NCBI RefSeq assembly: GCF_006861795.1
Contig: NZ_VDGH01000002.1
Span: forward strand, 372,001 to 436,000
Source: Psychrobacillus lasiicapitis
Lineage (GTDB): Bacteria > Bacillota > Bacilli > Bacillales_A > Planococcaceae
Length of the DNA: 64,000 bases
Direction of reading: 5' to 3'
Shown piece by piece: positions 9,146 through 20,137 of the stretch. A model generated the notes under the pieces. That model searched no databases. It saw only the letters and a list, made by a program, of their open reading frames with translations, and was not told the origin of the DNA. How positions within the stretch are numbered: position 1 is the stretch's first letter; each line of letters begins with the position of its first letter. A program made the position numbers and the translations under genes.

Positions 9146-9435
9146 CAGAAGATAAACAAACCCGAAAAGAAGCAATAGCATTAAACTATAAACCTAGTAT
9201 GGTAGATGCTCCTACTGTAGTGGCAAAAGGAAAAGGAAAAATTGCCGAAAATATACTAGCAAAAGCAAAAGAGCATAATGTGCCTATCCAGCAAGATGCA
9301 AGTTTAGTAGAACTTCTTGGGCAGTTAGATATCAATCAATCCATTCCAGAAGAGTTATATCAAGCGGTTGCAGAGGTATTCGCTTTTATTTATAAGGTGG
9401 ATCAGGAAAAAGCAAATAAAAATCTACAAATCTAA
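9142..9435 (+). CDS. ylqH: YlqH, FlhB C-terminal-domain-like protein
   Basis: This 97-residue protein resembles the cytoplasmic, autocleaved tail of FlhB/YscU export-switch proteins. Compare APTVVAKGKGKIAENI here with the APIVVAKGADLIAQKI segment of FlhB in this window. It lacks membrane helices and the NPTH cleavage site, so it corresponds to the free C-terminal fragment only. It is translationally coupled to ylqG by an ATGA overlap. It is a stand-alone family member with homologues in other Bacillales, not a broken flhB. Confidence 0.85.
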   Translation: MTEDKQTRKEAIALNYKPSMVDAPTVVAKGKGKIAENILAKAKEHNVPIQQDASLVELLGQLDINQSIPEELYQAVAEVFAFIYKVDQEKANKNLQI

Positions 9436-9488
9436 TATTTCGACTTGAAATCTGAATTTTCGATAATTTTACAAATACTAGACTTTTG

Positions 9489-9517
9489 TGGACAAGTTGT
9501 GTCGGTTTTAATACAAT
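9489..9517 (+). promoter_or_regulatory. Candidate sigma-A promoter for sucCD
   Basis: TGGACA (9489-9494), a 17-base spacer and TACAAT (9512-9517) lie 48 bases ahead of sucC. An imperfect CodY-like box sits just upstream at 9455-9469. Confidence 0.6.
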
Positions 9518-9565
9518 GAATAAGGTAGTAAATTACTTGACACAAGTTTGATTGGAGGATGCAAG

Positions 9566-10726
9566 ATGAATATCCATGAATATCAAGGGAAACAACTCCT
9601 CAGACAATATGGCGTAGCAGTTTCAAACGGAATTGTTGCTTTTTCACCTGAAGAGGCTGTAAAAGCGGCAAAAGAGTTAGGCTCAAGCGTTATTGTTGTG
9701 AAAGCTCAAATCCACGCAGGTGGACGAGGTAAAGCAGGCGGAGTAAAAATCGCAAAAAATTTAGATGAAGTACGTGAATACGCGAAGGAACTTTTAGGGA
9801 AAGTGTTAGTAACACACCAAACAGGTCCAGAAGGTAAAGAAATTAAACGTTTACTAATCGAAGAAGGTAGCGATATTAAGAAGGAGTATTATGTAGGTTT
9901 AGTACTAGACCGTGCAACTTCTCGTGTAACATTGATGGGCTCTGAAGAGGGCGGAATGGACATCGAGGAAGTAGCTGCAAATACACCAGAAAAGCTTTTC
10001 TATGAAGAGATTGATCCTGTTGTAGGTTTAACGGGCTTCCAAGCTCGTCGCATGGCTTTTAATATGAACATTCCAGCAAAACTTGTTAATAAAGCAGCTA
10101 AATTTATGCTTGGCCTATACCAAGTGTATAAAGAAAAAGATGCTTCTATCGTAGAGATCAACCCGTTAGTAGTAACTGCGGATGATAACGTTTTAGCGCT
10201 AGATGCAAAATTTAACTTCGACGCAAATGCTTTATATCGCCATAGCGATATTTTAGAAATGCGCGACTTTGATGAAGAAGATCCAAAAGAAATCGAAGCT
10301 TCTAAATATGACCTAAGCTATATTTCATTAGATGGAAACATCGGTTGTATGGTTAACGGAGCAGGACTTGCAATGGCTACAATGGATACAATTAGCTATT
10401 ACGGCGGTTCACCCGCAAACTTCCTGGACGTTGGGGGCGGTGCTACAGCTGAAAAAGTAACGGAAGCATTTAAGATCATCCTTTCTGATGCAAACGTTAA
10501 AGGTATTTTCGTTAATATCTTCGGTGGTATTATGAAATGTGACGTTATCGCAGAAGGTGTTATTATTGCTGCGAAAGAAGTAGGTCTTTCAGTACCGTTA
10601 GTAGTACGTTTAGAAGGTACGAATGTTGATTTAGGTAAAAAATTATTAAATGAATCTGGCTTAAATATTATCGCTGCTGACTCAATGGCAGACGGTGCTC
10701 AAAAAATCGTTAATCTTGTAGGATAA
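9566..10726 (+). CDS. sucC: Succinyl-CoA synthetase (ADP-forming), beta subunit
   Basis: This TCA-cycle enzyme interconverts succinyl-CoA and succinate with ATP formation. The 386-residue beta subunit supplies the ATP-grasp fold (1-240; [15 protein letters not shown] at about 46-60) and a C-terminal ligase domain with [15 protein letters not shown]. The start is the ATG at 9566 behind TTGGAGG, giving [12 protein letters not shown]; the upstream in-frame ATG at 9548 lacks a ribosome site. It forms an operon with sucD. Confidence 0.99.
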   Translation: MNIHEYQGKQLLRQYGVAVSNGIVAFSPEEAVKAAKELGSSVIVVKAQIHAGGRGKAGGVKIAKNLDEVREYAKELLGKVLVTHQTGPEGKEIKRLLIEEGSDIKKEYYVGLVLDRATSRVTLMGSEEGGMDIEEVAANTPEKLFYEEIDPVVGLTGFQARRMAFNMNIPAKLVNKAAKFMLGLYQVYKEKDASIVEINPLVVTADDNVLALDAKFNFDANALYRHSDILEMRDFDEEDPKEIEASKYDLSYISLDGNIGCMVNGAGLAMATMDTISYYGGSPANFLDVGGGATAEKVTEAFKIILSDANVKGIFVNIFGGIMKCDVIAEGVIIAAKEVGLSVPLVVRLEGTNVDLGKKLLNESGLNIIAADSMADGAQKIVNLVG

Positions 10727-10744
10727 GAAAGGCAGGGACATATT

Positions 10745-11647
10745 GTGGGCGTATATATTAATAAAGATACGAAAGTAATCGTTCAAGGAATTACGGGCTC
10801 AACTGCTCTTTTCCATACAAAACAAATGCTTGAATACGGGACGAAAATCGTTGCTGGGGTTACACCTGGTAAAGGTGGTACAGAAGTAGAAGGCGTTCCA
10901 GTTTTCAATACAGTAGAAGACGCTGTAAAAGCTACTGGTGCGAACGTTTCAGTAATCTATGTACCAGCTCCATTTGCTGCTGACGCGATTCTGGAAGCAG
11001 TAGATGCTGAACTAGATATGACAATTTGTATTACTGAACATATTCCAGTACTAGACATGGTTAACGTAAAACGTTACATGGAAGGAAAGAAAACTCGTTT
11101 AGTAGGACCAAACTGCCCTGGTGTTATTACAGCAGATGAATGTAAAATTGGTATTATGCCAGGATATATTCATACAAAAGGACATGTAGGCGTTGTATCA
11201 CGTTCTGGTACACTTACTTATGAAGCAGTTCATCAATTAACACAAGCTGGTATCGGTCAAACGACAGCTGTAGGTATTGGTGGAGACCCTGTAAACGGAA
11301 CAAACTTTATCGATGCATTAACTGCATTCAATGAAGATGAAGAAACGTATGCAGTAGTAATGATTGGTGAGATCGGTGGTACTGCTGAAGAAGAAGCAGC
11401 AGCATGGATTAAAGCTAACATGAAAAAACCAGTAGTAGGATTTATTGGTGGTCAAACTGCTCCTGAAGGTAAACGTATGGGACATGCTGGAGCAATTATC
11501 TCTGGTGGGCAAGGTACGGCTGAAGGAAAAATCCAAGCGATGAAAGATGCAGGAATGAAAGTTGCTGCAACTCCATCTGTTATTGGTGATACTTTAATAG
11601 AAGCTATTAAAGAAGCAGGTCTTTACGACGCTTGTAAAACACATTAA
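10745..11647 (+). CDS. sucD: Succinyl-CoA synthetase, alpha subunit
   Basis: This 300-residue partner of SucC carries the phosphorylated histidine in [19 protein letters not shown] (about residues 240-258) and a CoA-binding N-terminal domain ([17 protein letters not shown]). The start is GTG at 10745, with weak upstream purines (AGGCAGGG); the resulting N-terminus [11 protein letters not shown] matches the family. It lies 18 bases downstream of sucC and is followed by a strong terminator. Confidence 0.99.
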   Translation: MGVYINKDTKVIVQGITGSTALFHTKQMLEYGTKIVAGVTPGKGGTEVEGVPVFNTVEDAVKATGANVSVIYVPAPFAADAILEAVDAELDMTICITEHIPVLDMVNVKRYMEGKKTRLVGPNCPGVITADECKIGIMPGYIHTKGHVGVVSRSGTLTYEAVHQLTQAGIGQTTAVGIGGDPVNGTNFIDALTAFNEDEETYAVVMIGEIGGTAEEEAAAWIKANMKKPVVGFIGGQTAPEGKRMGHAGAIISGGQGTAEGKIQAMKDAGMKVAATPSVIGDTLIEAIKEAGLYDACKTH

Positions 11648-11650
11648 GAT

Positions 11651-11693
11651 AATAGTACGGCACATCTTTTGGTGTTGCCGTACTATTTTTTTA
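11651..11693 (+). terminator. Rho-independent terminator between sucD and dprA
   Basis: The 12-bp perfect stem AATAGTACGGCA/TGCCGTACTATT (11651-11662 with 11676-11687) is followed by a run of T. Only the dprA ribosome site separates its end from dprA. Confidence 0.93.
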
Positions 11694-11706
11694 TAGGAGG
11701 GAAGCA

Positions 11707-12588
11707 ATGAAGGATGAACAATTTCTACAACGATTTTTAGCTTTGCATTATGTATTTCCAGTTCCTTTAAACAAGATAAAACCTCTGCTTGAGTATGACC
11801 CCAACCTCACTCAACTAGAAACGATGAAGCCTTCTTTACTGGCAAGTTTAGGCAAGATTTCACAGGATCGCGCGATAAAATTGCAAGAAATGTACCGAAA
11901 ATATGTAGAAATCCCACTTCTACAAATATATGAAAAACATGCTATATCCCCTATTATTTACACTAATCCCAATTATCCATCAAATCTATTAAACTTATAT
12001 GATCCACCAGCTGTTCTCTATATAAAAGGTGATATAAATTTACTTTTAAATGATAAAAAACTTGCAATTATCGGATCGAGAGAAGCAACCGCATACTCTA
12101 AAAGTAGTATTGAAAAAATCTTGCCTCCATTAATACAAAATAACTTTGTTATCGTTAGTGGATTAGCAAAAGGTGCAGATACATTAGCGCATGAAATGAC
12201 GATGCAATATGGTGGAAATACAATCGCTGTATTAGGCACTGGCTTTTTTCATATGTATCCAAAACAAAACGAAAATCTAGCGCATAAAATGTCGAAAAAC
12301 CAGCTGTTAGTAACGGAATATCCTCCGTATATAACGCCAAAAAAGTGGAATTTTCCTATGAGAAATCGAATTATTAGTGGATTGTCACAAGGTGTCGTTA
12401 TTACAGAAGCAAAAGAAAAAAGTGGTACAGTTTCGACAATGGAACATGCTCTCGAAAACGGAAAAGAAATATTTGCGGTCCCAGGCTCTATATTTTCTCC
12501 CCTTTCTGCAGGCCCTCATCACCTTATACTAGAAGGTGCGAAGCCTGTTTGGGATGGGCATCAAATACTCGAAGAATTACTAAAATAA
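11707..12588 (+). CDS. dprA: DprA (Smf), DNA-processing protein for natural transformation
   Basis: This protein loads RecA on incoming single-stranded DNA during competence and also occurs in non-competent species. It has 293 residues. The Rossmann-like DprA core is visible: IGSREAT (about 118), VSGLAKGADTLAHE (about 150), AVLGTGFFHMYPKQN, NFPMRNRIISGLS and VPGSIFSPLSAGPHHLI. The N-terminal helices are divergent. TATAGGAGGG directly precedes the start. It sits right behind the sucD terminator with no room for a promoter, so it depends on read-through. Confidence 0.97.
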   Translation: MKDEQFLQRFLALHYVFPVPLNKIKPLLEYDPNLTQLETMKPSLLASLGKISQDRAIKLQEMYRKYVEIPLLQIYEKHAISPIIYTNPNYPSNLLNLYDPPAVLYIKGDINLLLNDKKLAIIGSREATAYSKSSIEKILPPLIQNNFVIVSGLAKGADTLAHEMTMQYGGNTIAVLGTGFFHMYPKQNENLAHKMSKNQLLVTEYPPYITPKKWNFPMRNRIISGLSQGVVITEAKEKSGTVSTMEHALENGKEIFAVPGSIFSPLSAGPHHLILEGAKPVWDGHQILEELLK

Positions 12589-12621
12589 CGAACGAACAAA
12601 ATAAATTAAAAATGAAAAGTC

Positions 12622-12650
12622 TTGCATTTCTTATGAAACTGTTATACATT
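12622..12650 (+). promoter_or_regulatory. Candidate sigma-A promoter for topA
   Basis: TTGCAT (12622-12627), a 17-base spacer and TACATT (12645-12650) lie in the 122-base gap before topA. Confidence 0.65.
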
Positions 12651-12710
12651 TTGCAACAGGTATTTGTTTTGAAGAATAAAGCGAGTTACCTTCTATAAGG
12701 AGGCACATTT

Positions 12711-14786
12711 ATGTCGGATTATTTAGTTATAGTAGAATCGCCAGCCAAAGCAAAAACGATTGAGCGATACCTTGGAAAAAAATATAAAGTAAAAGCATCG
12801 GTCGGCCATGTCCGCGATTTACCTAGAAGTCAAATGGGAGTCGATGTGGAAAATGACTATGAGCCAAAATATATTACGATACGCGGCAAAGGTCCTGTAT
12901 TACAAGACTTAAAAAAAGCAGCAAAAAAAGCAAAGAAAGTATATCTCGCGGCTGACCCCGACAGAGAAGGGGAAGCAATTGCATGGCATTTAGCTAACTC
13001 CTTAAATGTTGATATTGAATCAGACTGTCGAGTTGTTTTTAACGAGATTACAAAAGATGCCATTCTAGAATCCTTTAAGCATCCTAGACCGATTAATATG
13101 GATTTAGTAGATGCACAACAAGCGAGAAGAATTTTGGATCGCCTTGTAGGATATAATATTAGTCCTATACTATGGAAGAAAGTAAAAAAAGGTCTATCGG
13201 CAGGTCGAGTTCAATCTGTAGCACTTCGATTGATTATTGACCGTGAAAATGAAATAAATAACTTTGTTCCAGAAGAGTACTGGACAATCGAAGGGCAGTT
13301 TGAAAAGGATAAAAAAGCATTTGATGCTCTTTACTACGGTACGGAAAAAGAAAAAGTAAAGCTATCAAATGAACAAGAAGTAAAAGAAGTTTTAAATGTC
13401 ATGAAAGGCAAAAAATTCACAGTAACAAACGTTGTGAAAAAAGAACGCAAAAGAAATCCTGCACCTTCTTTTACGACTTCTTCCCTCCAACAGGAAGCGG
13501 CTCGTAAGTTAAACTTTAGAGCTAGAAAAACAATGATGCTTGCGCAACAACTATACGAAGGTATTGATCTTGGTAAAAAAGAGGGTACTGTTGGTTTAAT
13601 TACTTACATGAGAACAGACTCTACGCGAATTTCGGATACTGCAAAAGCAGATGCACAAGAATTCATTACGAAAGAATATGGTTCTGAGTTCATATCACCG
13701 AAAAAAGCAGAAAAACAATCAAAAAAAGCACAAGATGCTCATGAAGCCGTACGTCCCACAAGTGTTTTAAGAACACCAAATGAGTTGAAAGCGATTTTAT
13801 CTCGTGACTTATTTCGTTTGTACAAACTAATTTGGGAACGATTCATCGCTAGTCAAATGGCACCTGCTATTTTAGATACAGTTGCGGTAGATTTGAAAAA
13901 TGGAGAAGCCGTATTCCGTGCAAACGGTTCTCAAATAAAATTCCCTGGTTTTATGAAAGTGTATGTAGAAGGCTCGGACGATCAAACAGATGATAAAGAC
14001 AAACTCTTACCTGTTCTAGCTGTCGGGGATAAAGTAAGTGCTCTATCCATTGAACCAATACAGCATTTTACTCAACCGCCTCCACGATATTCGGAAGCAA
14101 GACTCGTAAAAACTTTAGAAGAGTTAGGCATAGGTAGACCATCCACTTATGCACCGACGCTTGATACGATTCAAAAAAGAGGATATGTTGCGTTAGAAAC
14201 AAAACGTTTCGTGCCTACTGAGCTTGGAACAATTGTGCATCAGCTTGTTCTAGAATTCTTCCCAAATATTTTAAATATCGAATTTACTGTTCAAATGGAA
14301 CAAGATTTAGATAGTATAGAAGATGGGCAAGTGAAATGGGTAGAAGTAATTGATGGTTTTTATAAAGACTTTGCAAAGCACGTGGAGCATGCAGATGCTG
14401 AAATGGAAAAAATCGTCATTAAAGATGAACCTACTGGAGAAGACTGTGAAGAATGTGGATCTCCGATGGTATACAAATTAGGACGTTACGGAAAATTCAT
14501 GGCTTGTAGCAATTTCCCGGATTGTAGAAATACAAAAGCGATTATTAAGGAAATTGGCGTACCATGTCCGTCATGTGAAACAGGACAAATCGTTGAACGT
14601 AAAAGTAAGACAAAACGATTATTCTACGGATGCAACCAGTATCCAACATGTGAGTTTGTTTCTTGGGACAAGCCAATCAATCGACCATGTCCTAAGTGTA
14701 ATGCTATGCTAGTAGAGAAAAAATTGAAAAAAGGTATACAAATACAATGTGTTTCTTGTGATTATAAAGAAGATCCACAGAGTTAA
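12711..14786 (+). CDS. topA: DNA topoisomerase I
   Basis: This type IA topoisomerase relaxes negative supercoils. It has 691 residues. Seen: the N-terminal TOPRIM domain ([29 protein letters not shown]), active-site Tyr299 in TYMRTDSTR, and three C-terminal zinc ribbons (CEECGSP...CSNFPDC, CPSCETG...CNQYPTC, CPKCNAM...CVSC). This is the full bacillary domain set. A strong AGGAGG precedes the ATG. trmFO follows after 18 bases, forming an operon. Confidence 0.99.
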   Translation: MSDYLVIVESPAKAKTIERYLGKKYKVKASVGHVRDLPRSQMGVDVENDYEPKYITIRGKGPVLQDLKKAAKKAKKVYLAADPDREGEAIAWHLANSLNVDIESDCRVVFNEITKDAILESFKHPRPINMDLVDAQQARRILDRLVGYNISPILWKKVKKGLSAGRVQSVALRLIIDRENEINNFVPEEYWTIEGQFEKDKKAFDALYYGTEKEKVKLSNEQEVKEVLNVMKGKKFTVTNVVKKERKRNPAPSFTTSSLQQEAARKLNFRARKTMMLAQQLYEGIDLGKKEGTVGLITYMRTDSTRISDTAKADAQEFITKEYGSEFISPKKAEKQSKKAQDAHEAVRPTSVLRTPNELKAILSRDLFRLYKLIWERFIASQMAPAILDTVAVDLKNGEAVFRANGSQIKFPGFMKVYVEGSDDQTDDKDKLLPVLAVGDKVSALSIEPIQHFTQPPPRYSEARLVKTLEELGIGRPSTYAPTLDTIQKRGYVALETKRFVPTELGTIVHQLVLEFFPNILNIEFTVQMEQDLDSIEDGQVKWVEVIDGFYKDFAKHVEHADAEMEKIVIKDEPTGEDCEECGSPMVYKLGRYGKFMACSNFPDCRNTKAIIKEIGVPCPSCETGQIVERKSKTKRLFYGCNQYPTCEFVSWDKPINRPCPKCNAMLVEKKLKKGIQIQCVSCDYKEDPQS

Positions 14787-14804
14787 AAGAAAGAAGGATA
14801 CAAC

Positions 14805-16115
14805 ATGACTGAAATAGTAAACGTTATTGGTGGAGGTCTTGCTGGAAGTGAGGCAGCTTGGCAAATTGCAAAAAGAGGCGTGAAAGTACGTCTTTTTGAA
14901 ATGCGCCCTGTCAAACAAACACCAGCCCATCATACGGATAAATTTGCAGAACTAGTATGCTCTAATTCCCTTAGAGCAAATAATTTAACGAATGCTGTAG
15001 GCGTTATTAAAGAAGAAATGCGTATGTTAGATTCGCTTATTATTGATTCCGCTGATAATAGCAGCGTACCTGCTGGGGGTGCACTTGCAGTCGATCGCCA
15101 TGATTTTGCTGGAAGAGTAACAGAAGCAATTCGAAATCATCCATTGATCGAGGTAGTCAATGAAGAAGTAACAGAAATCCCGGAAGGTATTACAGTTATT
15201 GCGACTGGCCCTTTAACTTCCCCAGCACTAGCTGAAAAAGTGAAAGAAATGACAGGGCAAGAATATTTATACTTCTACGATGCTGCTGCTCCGATTGTGG
15301 AAAAAGACAGCATTGATATGGACAAAGTATACTTGAAGTCTCGTTACGATAAAGGGGAAGCAGCCTATTTAAACTGCCCGATGACAGAAGAGGAATTCAA
15401 TCGCTTTTATGATGCATTAGTTGAGGCAGAAGTAGTACCTCTAAAAGAATTCGAAAAAGAAATTTATTTTGAAGGCTGTATGCCGGTAGAGGTAATGGCA
15501 GGGCGTGGTCGTAAAACATTATTATTCGGACCGATGAAACCAGTAGGTCTAGAAGATCCGAAAACAGGCAAACGACCATATGCGGTTGTTCAGCTTAGAC
15601 AAGATGATGCAGCTGGTACACTTTATAATATCGTAGGCTTCCAAACACATTTAAAATGGGGACCTCAAAAAGAAGTACTCAAGTTAATACCTGGACTTGA
15701 AAATGTGGAAATCGTTCGATATGGTGTCATGCACCGAAATACGTTCATCAATTCGCCATATGTTTTGCAACCGACGTATCAGTTAAAAGCAAATCAAAAT
15801 ATTTTCTTTGCGGGTCAAATGACTGGTGTAGAAGGTTATGTAGAGTCAGCTGGTAGTGGGTTACTAGCGGGCATCAATGCTGCGAAACTTGCTAAAGGGG
15901 AAGAATTAGTAGTGTTCCCAAGCGAAACTGCGCTCGGCAGTATGGCTCGATATATTACAGAAGCAGACTCAAAAAACTTCCAACCTATGAATATAAACTT
16001 TGGCTTATTCCCAGAATTGCAACCAAAAGTAAGAGATAAAAAGGCAAGAACGGAACAATTAGCGAACAGAGCGCTTGCGACAATTCAAAATTTTATGAAA
16101 AATACTGCAATATAA
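14805..16115 (+). CDS. trmFO: TrmFO (Gid), folate-dependent tRNA m5U54 methyltransferase
   Basis: This flavoenzyme methylates U54 of tRNA using methylene-tetrahydrofolate. It has 436 residues. The FAD-binding dinucleotide fold is at the N-terminus ([19 protein letters not shown], about residues 6-24), and the C-terminal FAD contact [18 protein letters not shown] is present. The catalytic cysteine neighbourhood ([15 protein letters not shown]) is intact. A terminator hairpin follows before xerC. Confidence 0.98.
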   Translation: MTEIVNVIGGGLAGSEAAWQIAKRGVKVRLFEMRPVKQTPAHHTDKFAELVCSNSLRANNLTNAVGVIKEEMRMLDSLIIDSADNSSVPAGGALAVDRHDFAGRVTEAIRNHPLIEVVNEEVTEIPEGITVIATGPLTSPALAEKVKEMTGQEYLYFYDAAAPIVEKDSIDMDKVYLKSRYDKGEAAYLNCPMTEEEFNRFYDALVEAEVVPLKEFEKEIYFEGCMPVEVMAGRGRKTLLFGPMKPVGLEDPKTGKRPYAVVQLRQDDAAGTLYNIVGFQTHLKWGPQKEVLKLIPGLENVEIVRYGVMHRNTFINSPYVLQPTYQLKANQNIFFAGQMTGVEGYVESAGSGLLAGINAAKLAKGEELVVFPSETALGSMARYITEADSKNFQPMNINFGLFPELQPKVRDKKARTEQLANRALATIQNFMKNTAI

Positions 16116-16120
16116 TTGCT

Positions 16121-16163
16121 TTAAGCCTCTTAAAAGTTGTATACTTTTAGAGGCTTTTATTAT
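16121..16163 (+). terminator. Rho-independent terminator between trmFO and xerC
   Basis: AAGCCTCTTAAAAGT pairs with ACTTTTAGAGGCTT (one bulged base) across 16122-16157 and is followed by TTTATTAT. It leaves about 25 bases before the xerC start. Confidence 0.8.
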
Positions 16164-16187
16164 GGAAATGCAATGGAGTTGTTTTGT

Positions 16188-17081
16188 ATGATTGAACCTG
16201 ATAAATTACATACTTTTATAACGTACATCCAATTAGAGAAAAATTATTCGGAACTTACCATCCGCGAATATGAAAATGATATATATCAATTTATCCAGTT
16301 TCTTGAAATAGAAGGAGTAAAAAATTTAAATGCTGTGGAGTATGTTCATACTAGATTGTATGTGACGAACTTATATGAGAAGCAGCTTGCAAGAACTACC
16401 ATTTCACGGAAAATCTCAGCAATAAGATCGTTCTATAAATTTCTGCATAGAGAGTACAATATTCGAGATGATGCTTTCCAATCGTTATACCTTCCAAAGA
16501 AAGAAACAAAGCTGCCGCATTTCTTTTACGAAGAGGAAATGGAGAAATTATTCGAAGCAAACAAGGCTTCTGATCCATTATCTGTTCGCAATATTGCCAT
16601 ACTTGAACTGTTATATGCGACTGGAATAAGGGTAAGTGAACTTATATCTATCGAATTACGTCATGTAGATAGTAGTTACGGGGTCGTCCGCATAATGGGA
16701 AAGGGTAGAAAAGAGCGATATGTGCCTGTAGGAGACTTTGCGCTTTCTGCTGTAGAAGACTATGTGTTAAATAGTAGGCCCAAACTGATGAAGCATACGT
16801 CTCATACCTTTTTATTTGTCAATAACAGGGGAGAGCACTTAACAGCAGAGGGAGTTAGGTATATTTTAAATGGGATGATGGAGAAAGCATCCATGCATTC
16901 AACGATTTATCCACATATGCTGCGCCATACATTTGCCACTCATTTATTGAACAATGGGGCCGATTTGAGAAGTGTTCAAGAGTTATTAGGCCACGTACAT
17001 CTTTCTTCTACTCAAGTATACACCCACGTAACGAAAGAACATTTACGAAAAACGTATATGAATGCTCACCCGCGAGCATAA
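16188..17081 (+). CDS. xerC: XerC (CodV), tyrosine recombinase for chromosome dimer resolution
   Basis: This site-specific recombinase acts with a second Xer protein at dif. It has 297 residues from the ATG at 16188. The N-terminal core-binding domain spans 1-90. The catalytic domain shows the Arg in ATGIRVSELI, Lys in GKGRKERYV, the HMLRHTFATHLL box, the later His in LGHVHLSST and the Tyr nucleophile in QVYTHV. An upstream in-frame ATG at 16137 lies inside the terminator hairpin and is rejected. It is followed by hslVU, as in B. subtilis. Confidence 0.96.
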   Translation: MIEPDKLHTFITYIQLEKNYSELTIREYENDIYQFIQFLEIEGVKNLNAVEYVHTRLYVTNLYEKQLARTTISRKISAIRSFYKFLHREYNIRDDAFQSLYLPKKETKLPHFFYEEEMEKLFEANKASDPLSVRNIAILELLYATGIRVSELISIELRHVDSSYGVVRIMGKGRKERYVPVGDFALSAVEDYVLNSRPKLMKHTSHTFLFVNNRGEHLTAEGVRYILNGMMEKASMHSTIYPHMLRHTFATHLLNNGADLRSVQELLGHVHLSSTQVYTHVTKEHLRKTYMNAHPRA

Positions 17082-17127
17082 ATGCAACAATATGAAGGTG
17101 AATTTGATATATTGGAGGTAATGATAA

Positions 17128-17676
17128 ATGTCTAGTATTCATGCAACAACGATTTTTGCGGTTAGTCATAACGGTACTCATGCAATGGCAGGAGACGGTC
17201 AAGTTACATTAGGCAATCAAGTAGTAATGAAACATACAGCGAAAAAAGTAAGAAGATTATTTAACGGTCAGGTTGTAGCTGGATTTGCTGGATCTGTAGC
17301 GGATGCATTTACATTATTTGAAATGTTTGAAGGAAAATTAATGGAGTATAATGGAAACCTTCAACGAGCAGCTGTTGAGCTTGCCAAGCAGTGGCGAGGA
17401 GACAAAATGCTACGCCAACTAGAAGCAATGCTATTAGTGATGGACAGTAAAAATCTATTACTAGTATCTGGTACTGGGGAAGTTATTGAACCAGACGATG
17501 GTATTCTTGCAATAGGATCGGGTGGAAACTATGCACTTGCAGCAGGGAGAGCATTAAAACAGTACGCTGGGGATAAAATGACTGCAAAAGAAATTGCAGT
17601 TGCTTCTTTAACCACTGCAGCTGATATTTGCGTATTTACGAATCATCAAATTATTGTGGAGGTATTAGGTGAATGA
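17128..17676 (+). CDS. hslV: HslV (ClpQ), peptidase of the ClpYQ protease
   Basis: This 182-residue proteasome-like peptidase has the N-terminus [12 protein letters not shown]. The Bacillus-type ClpQ uses an N-terminal serine rather than threonine after processing, and the same Ser-Ser start is seen here. Conserved [12 protein letters not shown] and [14 protein letters not shown] are present. TTGGAGGT precedes the ATG. It overlaps hslU by 4 bases (ATGA), coupling subunit translation. Confidence 0.98.
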   Translation: MSSIHATTIFAVSHNGTHAMAGDGQVTLGNQVVMKHTAKKVRRLFNGQVVAGFAGSVADAFTLFEMFEGKLMEYNGNLQRAAVELAKQWRGDKMLRQLEAMLLVMDSKNLLLVSGTGEVIEPDDGILAIGSGGNYALAAGRALKQYAGDKMTAKEIAVASLTTAADICVFTNHQIIVEVLGE

Positions 17677-19067
17677 AAGAAACAAACTTAACCCCAAAAC
17701 AAATTACAGAGCATCTAAATAAATACATCGTTGGTCAAGAAACTGCCAAAAAAGCGGTGGCAGTTGCACTTAGAAATCGTTATAGAAGACAGTTGCTTGG
17801 CGAAGAGATGAGAAATGAAGTAATTCCTAAAAACATCTTAATGATTGGACCTACAGGTGTAGGGAAAACAGAAATTGCTAGAAGAATCGCGAAACTGACA
17901 AAAGCTCCTTTCGTAAAAGTAGAAGCAACTAAATTTACAGAAGTCGGATATGTCGGAAGAGACGTAGAATCGATGGTTAGGGATTTAGTAGAAGCAGCTA
18001 TACGAATTGTAAAAGAAGAAAAGATGGAAGAAGTAAAAGATCAAGCAGTCCGCTTGGCAAATGATGTTATTGTGAAACTATTAGTTCCTTCCTTAAAGAA
18101 AAAGAGTGCGAACCAAAATCCGTTTGAAGCTCTTTTTGGTGGAAAAGCAGAAGATGAAAATTCTGATGTAGAAGATACAGATATACGTTTAAAACGCTCT
18201 CAAATTGCCGAAGATTTAAGAGACGGTAAACTTGAAGAGGAAATTGTAACAGTTGAGGTAACGGAAACAGCACCTTCTATTTTTGACGCATTACAGGGCG
18301 GCGGAATGGAAAGCATGGGTATGAATATGCAAGATGCGTTTTCGAGCTTAATGCCAAAGAAAAAGAAGAAAAGAAAAATGAAAGTGAAAGATGCACGGAA
18401 AGTTTTAGTTCAAGAAGAAGCGGGTAAGCTAATTGATAACGACGAAATTTCTCAAATTGCAATTGAAAAAACGGAACAATCCGGGATAATCTTCATCGAC
18501 GAGATGGATAAGATTGCGAGTAGGAATGGAAGCAACTCTTCCGTGGATGTTTCTAGAGAGGGTGTTCAACGAGATATTTTACCTATTGTTGAAGGTTCCA
18601 CTGTGACAACTAAATATGGAGCTGTTAAGACAGATTATATTTTGTTCATCGCTGCAGGTGCTTTCCATATGTCGAAACCATCGGATCTTATTCCAGAATT
18701 GCAAGGTCGTTTTCCGATTCGTGTAGAGTTAGAAAAGCTAACAAAAGATGATTTCGTTCGAATCTTAAAAGAGCCTCAACATTCTTTAGTGAAGCAGTAT
18801 GAGGCATTACTTCAAACAGAAGGAGTAACAATTACGTTTTCAGATGAATCCATTGAACGTATTGGTGAAATCGCTTATGAAGTAAATCAGGAAACTGATA
18901 ATATAGGAGCTAGAAGACTTCATACTATTTTGGAGAAAATTTTAGAGGAGCTTTCTTATGAAGCTTCCGACATTTCACCAGCCCATATTCAAATAACACC
19001 AGCTTATATCGACCAAAAACTTGACAATATTGTGAAAAATAAAGATTTATCGCAGTTTATACTGTAG
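17673..19067 (+). CDS. hslU: HslU (ClpY), ATPase subunit of the ClpYQ protease
   Basis: This AAA+ unfoldase feeds HslV. It has 464 residues. The P-loop [13 protein letters not shown] lies near residues 58-70, followed by [10 protein letters not shown] (pore loop), a charged intermediate domain (about 110-240, including a KKKKKRKMK patch), Walker [12 protein letters not shown] (about 271) and sensor region [13 protein letters not shown]. The C-terminus ends in LSQFIL, which docks into HslV. It shares a transcript with hslV and probably xerC. Confidence 0.98.
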   Translation: MKETNLTPKQITEHLNKYIVGQETAKKAVAVALRNRYRRQLLGEEMRNEVIPKNILMIGPTGVGKTEIARRIAKLTKAPFVKVEATKFTEVGYVGRDVESMVRDLVEAAIRIVKEEKMEEVKDQAVRLANDVIVKLLVPSLKKKSANQNPFEALFGGKAEDENSDVEDTDIRLKRSQIAEDLRDGKLEEEIVTVEVTETAPSIFDALQGGGMESMGMNMQDAFSSLMPKKKKKRKMKVKDARKVLVQEEAGKLIDNDEISQIAIEKTEQSGIIFIDEMDKIASRNGSNSSVDVSREGVQRDILPIVEGSTVTTKYGAVKTDYILFIAAGAFHMSKPSDLIPELQGRFPIRVELEKLTKDDFVRILKEPQHSLVKQYEALLQTEGVTITFSDESIERIGEIAYEVNQETDNIGARRLHTILEKILEELSYEASDISPAHIQITPAYIDQKLDNIVKNKDLSQFIL

Positions 19068-19154
19068 AATGGAATACTGGGTGTTTTCAACGGAACAATT
19101 GAAAAACTTTAGAATATTAAAATAAATAATGGAAATACAATGGAGGATACAAAA

Positions 19155-19934
19155 ATGAATTTATTAGACAAAACAAGAAAGATTAACTCAATGCTACAAG
19201 CATCTGCTGGGAAACCAGTTAACTTTAAAGAAATGGCAGCAACATTAAGTGACGTAATTGAATGTAACGCATTCATCGTAAGCAGAAAAGGTAAATTACT
19301 TGGATTTGAAGTACATCAACAAATTGAAAATGAGCGTATGATTAAAATGATGGAAGAACGTCAATTCCCTGAAGATTATACGAAGAACTTGTTTTCTGTA
19401 AACGAAACATCATCTAATTTAGATGTTTACAGTCAACATTCTGTATTCCCAGAGGAAAATCGTGACCTATTTAAAGAAGGGTTAACAACGATCGTTCCAA
19501 TCATTGGTGGAGGAGAGCGTCTAGGGACATTAATCTTAGGTCGTTTAAAACAAGAATTCCATGACGATGATTTAATCCTTGGAGAATATGGTGCAACAGT
19601 TGTTGGTATGGAAATCCTACGTGAAAAATCGGAAGAAATTGAAGAGGAAGCACGTAGTAAAGCAGTTGTACAAATGGCGATCAATTCATTATCTTATAGT
19701 GAATTGGAAGCAATTGAGCATATTTTTGAAGAACTAGACGGCAACGAAGGATTACTTGTTGCTTCTAAAATTGCAGACCGCGTAGGTATCACTCGTTCTG
19801 TAATCGTAAATGCGCTTCGTAAACTTGAAAGTGCTGGTGTAATCGAATCTAGATCTTTAGGAATGAAAGGAACTTATATTAAAGTTCTTAATGACAAATT
19901 CCTTGCTGAATTAGCTCAACTAAAAATGAAATAA
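19155..19934 (+). CDS. codY: CodY, GTP- and branched-chain-amino-acid-sensing global regulator
   Basis: This pleiotropic repressor works in the shift to stationary phase. It has 259 residues, the family length, with an N-terminal GAF domain that binds isoleucine/valine and a C-terminal winged helix ([18 protein letters not shown], about 203-220). The ATG at 19155 sits 9 bases after TGGAGGA; the in-frame ATG at 19140 lies ahead of that ribosome site. A terminator follows. In B. subtilis CodY also represses the fla/che operon immediately downstream. Confidence 0.99.
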   Translation: MNLLDKTRKINSMLQASAGKPVNFKEMAATLSDVIECNAFIVSRKGKLLGFEVHQQIENERMIKMMEERQFPEDYTKNLFSVNETSSNLDVYSQHSVFPEENRDLFKEGLTTIVPIIGGGERLGTLILGRLKQEFHDDDLILGEYGATVVGMEILREKSEEIEEEARSKAVVQMAINSLSYSELEAIEHIFEELDGNEGLLVASKIADRVGITRSVIVNALRKLESAGVIESRSLGMKGTYIKVLNDKFLAELAQLKMK

Positions 19935-19948
19935 TAAATAAGACAAAG

Positions 19949-19986
19949 CAGCCTCTTCAACTTAATAGTAGGAGAGGCTTTTTTTG
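19949..19986 (+). terminator. Rho-independent terminator after codY
   Basis: AGCCTCT pairs with AGAGGCT (19950-19956 with 19973-19979) and is followed by seven T. It closes the xerC-hslVU-codY block. Confidence 0.88.
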
Positions 19987-20039
19987 TGGGTGAGAAGTTT
20001 CAGCATTTCCTACGGTGTAAACCCAATAATTGACTAAGG

Positions 20040-20115
20040 GCAACAGATTGCTTAGTGAAATCAACTAAATCAAGGCGAGAGCAACCAAATTAGTAATGAA
20101 AGCAACCAATTCTTA
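20040..20115. repeat. Array of GCAAC-core repeats, about 21-bp period
   Basis: Four units begin at 20040, 20061, 20081 and 20102 with cores GCAAC, TCAAC, GCAAC and GCAAC, usually followed by CAAAT or CAATT. The spacing is 21, 20 and 21 bp. Confidence 0.65.
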
Positions 20116-20137
20116 AAATAACAAGTGATAATTTATA

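Noticed and set aside
9142-9435. Truncated or broken flhB
   Set aside because: The stand-alone FlhB-tail protein is a known family (YlqH) coupled to ylqG in other Bacillales, and a full flhB is present at 36.9 kb.
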